Part shown: positions 5,906 to 5,941 of the stretch, piece by piece
How the letters are laid out: the number at the start of each line of letters is the position of its first letter
How positions within the stretch are numbered: the stretch's first letter is position 1
Source: Coxiellaceae bacterium UBA6002
Lineage (GTDB): Bacteria > Pseudomonadota > Gammaproteobacteria > UBA6002
Direction: 5' to 3'
Length of the DNA stretch: 5,941 bases
NCBI GenBank assembly: GCA_002429595.1
Contig: DJAM01000093.1
Location: 1 to 5,941, forward strand
Notes under the pieces: model-generated
Database searches by the model: none
Told to the model about the DNA's origin: nothing
What the model saw: the letters and a program-made list of their open reading frames with translations, nothing else
Program-made: the position numbers and the translations under genes

Positions 5906-5941
5906 GTCATTCCCGCGAAAGCGGGAACCCATCCCAGGTGC
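5906..5941. repeat. Palindromic GTCATTCCCGCG repeat, cut by window end
   Basis: GTCATTCCCGCG starts an intact palindrome: TTCCCGC (5910-5916), loop GAAA, GCGGGAA (5921-5927), then CCCATCCCAGG. This is a widespread REP-like/MITE-like intergenic repeat of gammaproteobacteria. A decayed copy in opposite orientation lies at 2827-2852. Only the left edge of the element is in view. Confidence 0.75.

Noticed and set aside
5821..5910. Upstream extension of the PAP2 protein to the ATG at 5910
   Set aside because: That ATG lies within the GTCATTCCCGCG repeat with no usable ribosome site, and it adds 30 residues ahead of the first helix with no PAP2 motif. The ATG at 5820 has a better upstream sequence.

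Overview
The window reads as a stretch of a low-GC gammaproteobacterial chromosome. The mix of genes suggests a host-associated, Legionella/Coxiella-like lineage: a Sel1-repeat protein without a signal peptide, an MFS carrier with the FFYKYLLQVSPSVM-type first membrane helix common in that group, and a copy of the GTCATTCCCGCG...GCGGGAA palindromic repeat. That placement is inference; no rRNA, tRNA or marker gene is present.

Layout from left to right. Positions 1-302 hold no gene I can defend. A minus-strand gene (303-1856) encodes a 517-residue protein with four tandem 41-residue Sel1-like repeats and a C-terminal part containing an F-box-like segment. A 223-bp divergent gap carries a likely extended -10 promoter for that gene and a weaker promoter for the next. 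Rightwards lie a VIT/CCC1-family metal transporter (2080-2778) and a full-length bacterial Ku protein for non-homologous end joining (2894-3745). The gap between them contains a decayed copy of the palindromic repeat and a perfect TATAAT. Ku ends 5 bp from the convergent end of a 12-helix MFS transporter (3751-5007, minus). Upstream of the MFS gene, also on the minus strand, is a PAP2-family membrane phosphatase (5167-5820). The window ends in an intact copy of the palindromic repeat.

The most interesting element is the 159-bp gap between the PAP2 gene and the MFS gene. Read on the minus strand it has every part of a trp/ilv-type transcription attenuator. There is a 25-codon leader peptide containing the run VILVRLVV. 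A hairpin with a GAAA tetraloop is built from the leader codons. A 14-bp antiterminator helix uses the 3' half of that hairpin and the 5' half of a terminator. The terminator itself is an 11-bp GC-rich hairpin followed by eight T, ending only 25 nt before the MFS start codon. The arrangement predicts that slow translation of Val/Ile/Leu codons switches on the transporter. The MFS protein is therefore a good candidate for branched-chain amino acid uptake, as in the Legionella Pht carriers. I do not know of a described attenuator of this kind in front of an MFS carrier, but I could not search.

The other genes are ordinary members of known families. Secondary points are the Sel1 protein as a possible secreted effector, Ku without LigD in view, and small remnants around the Sel1/VIT divergent region and at the left edge.
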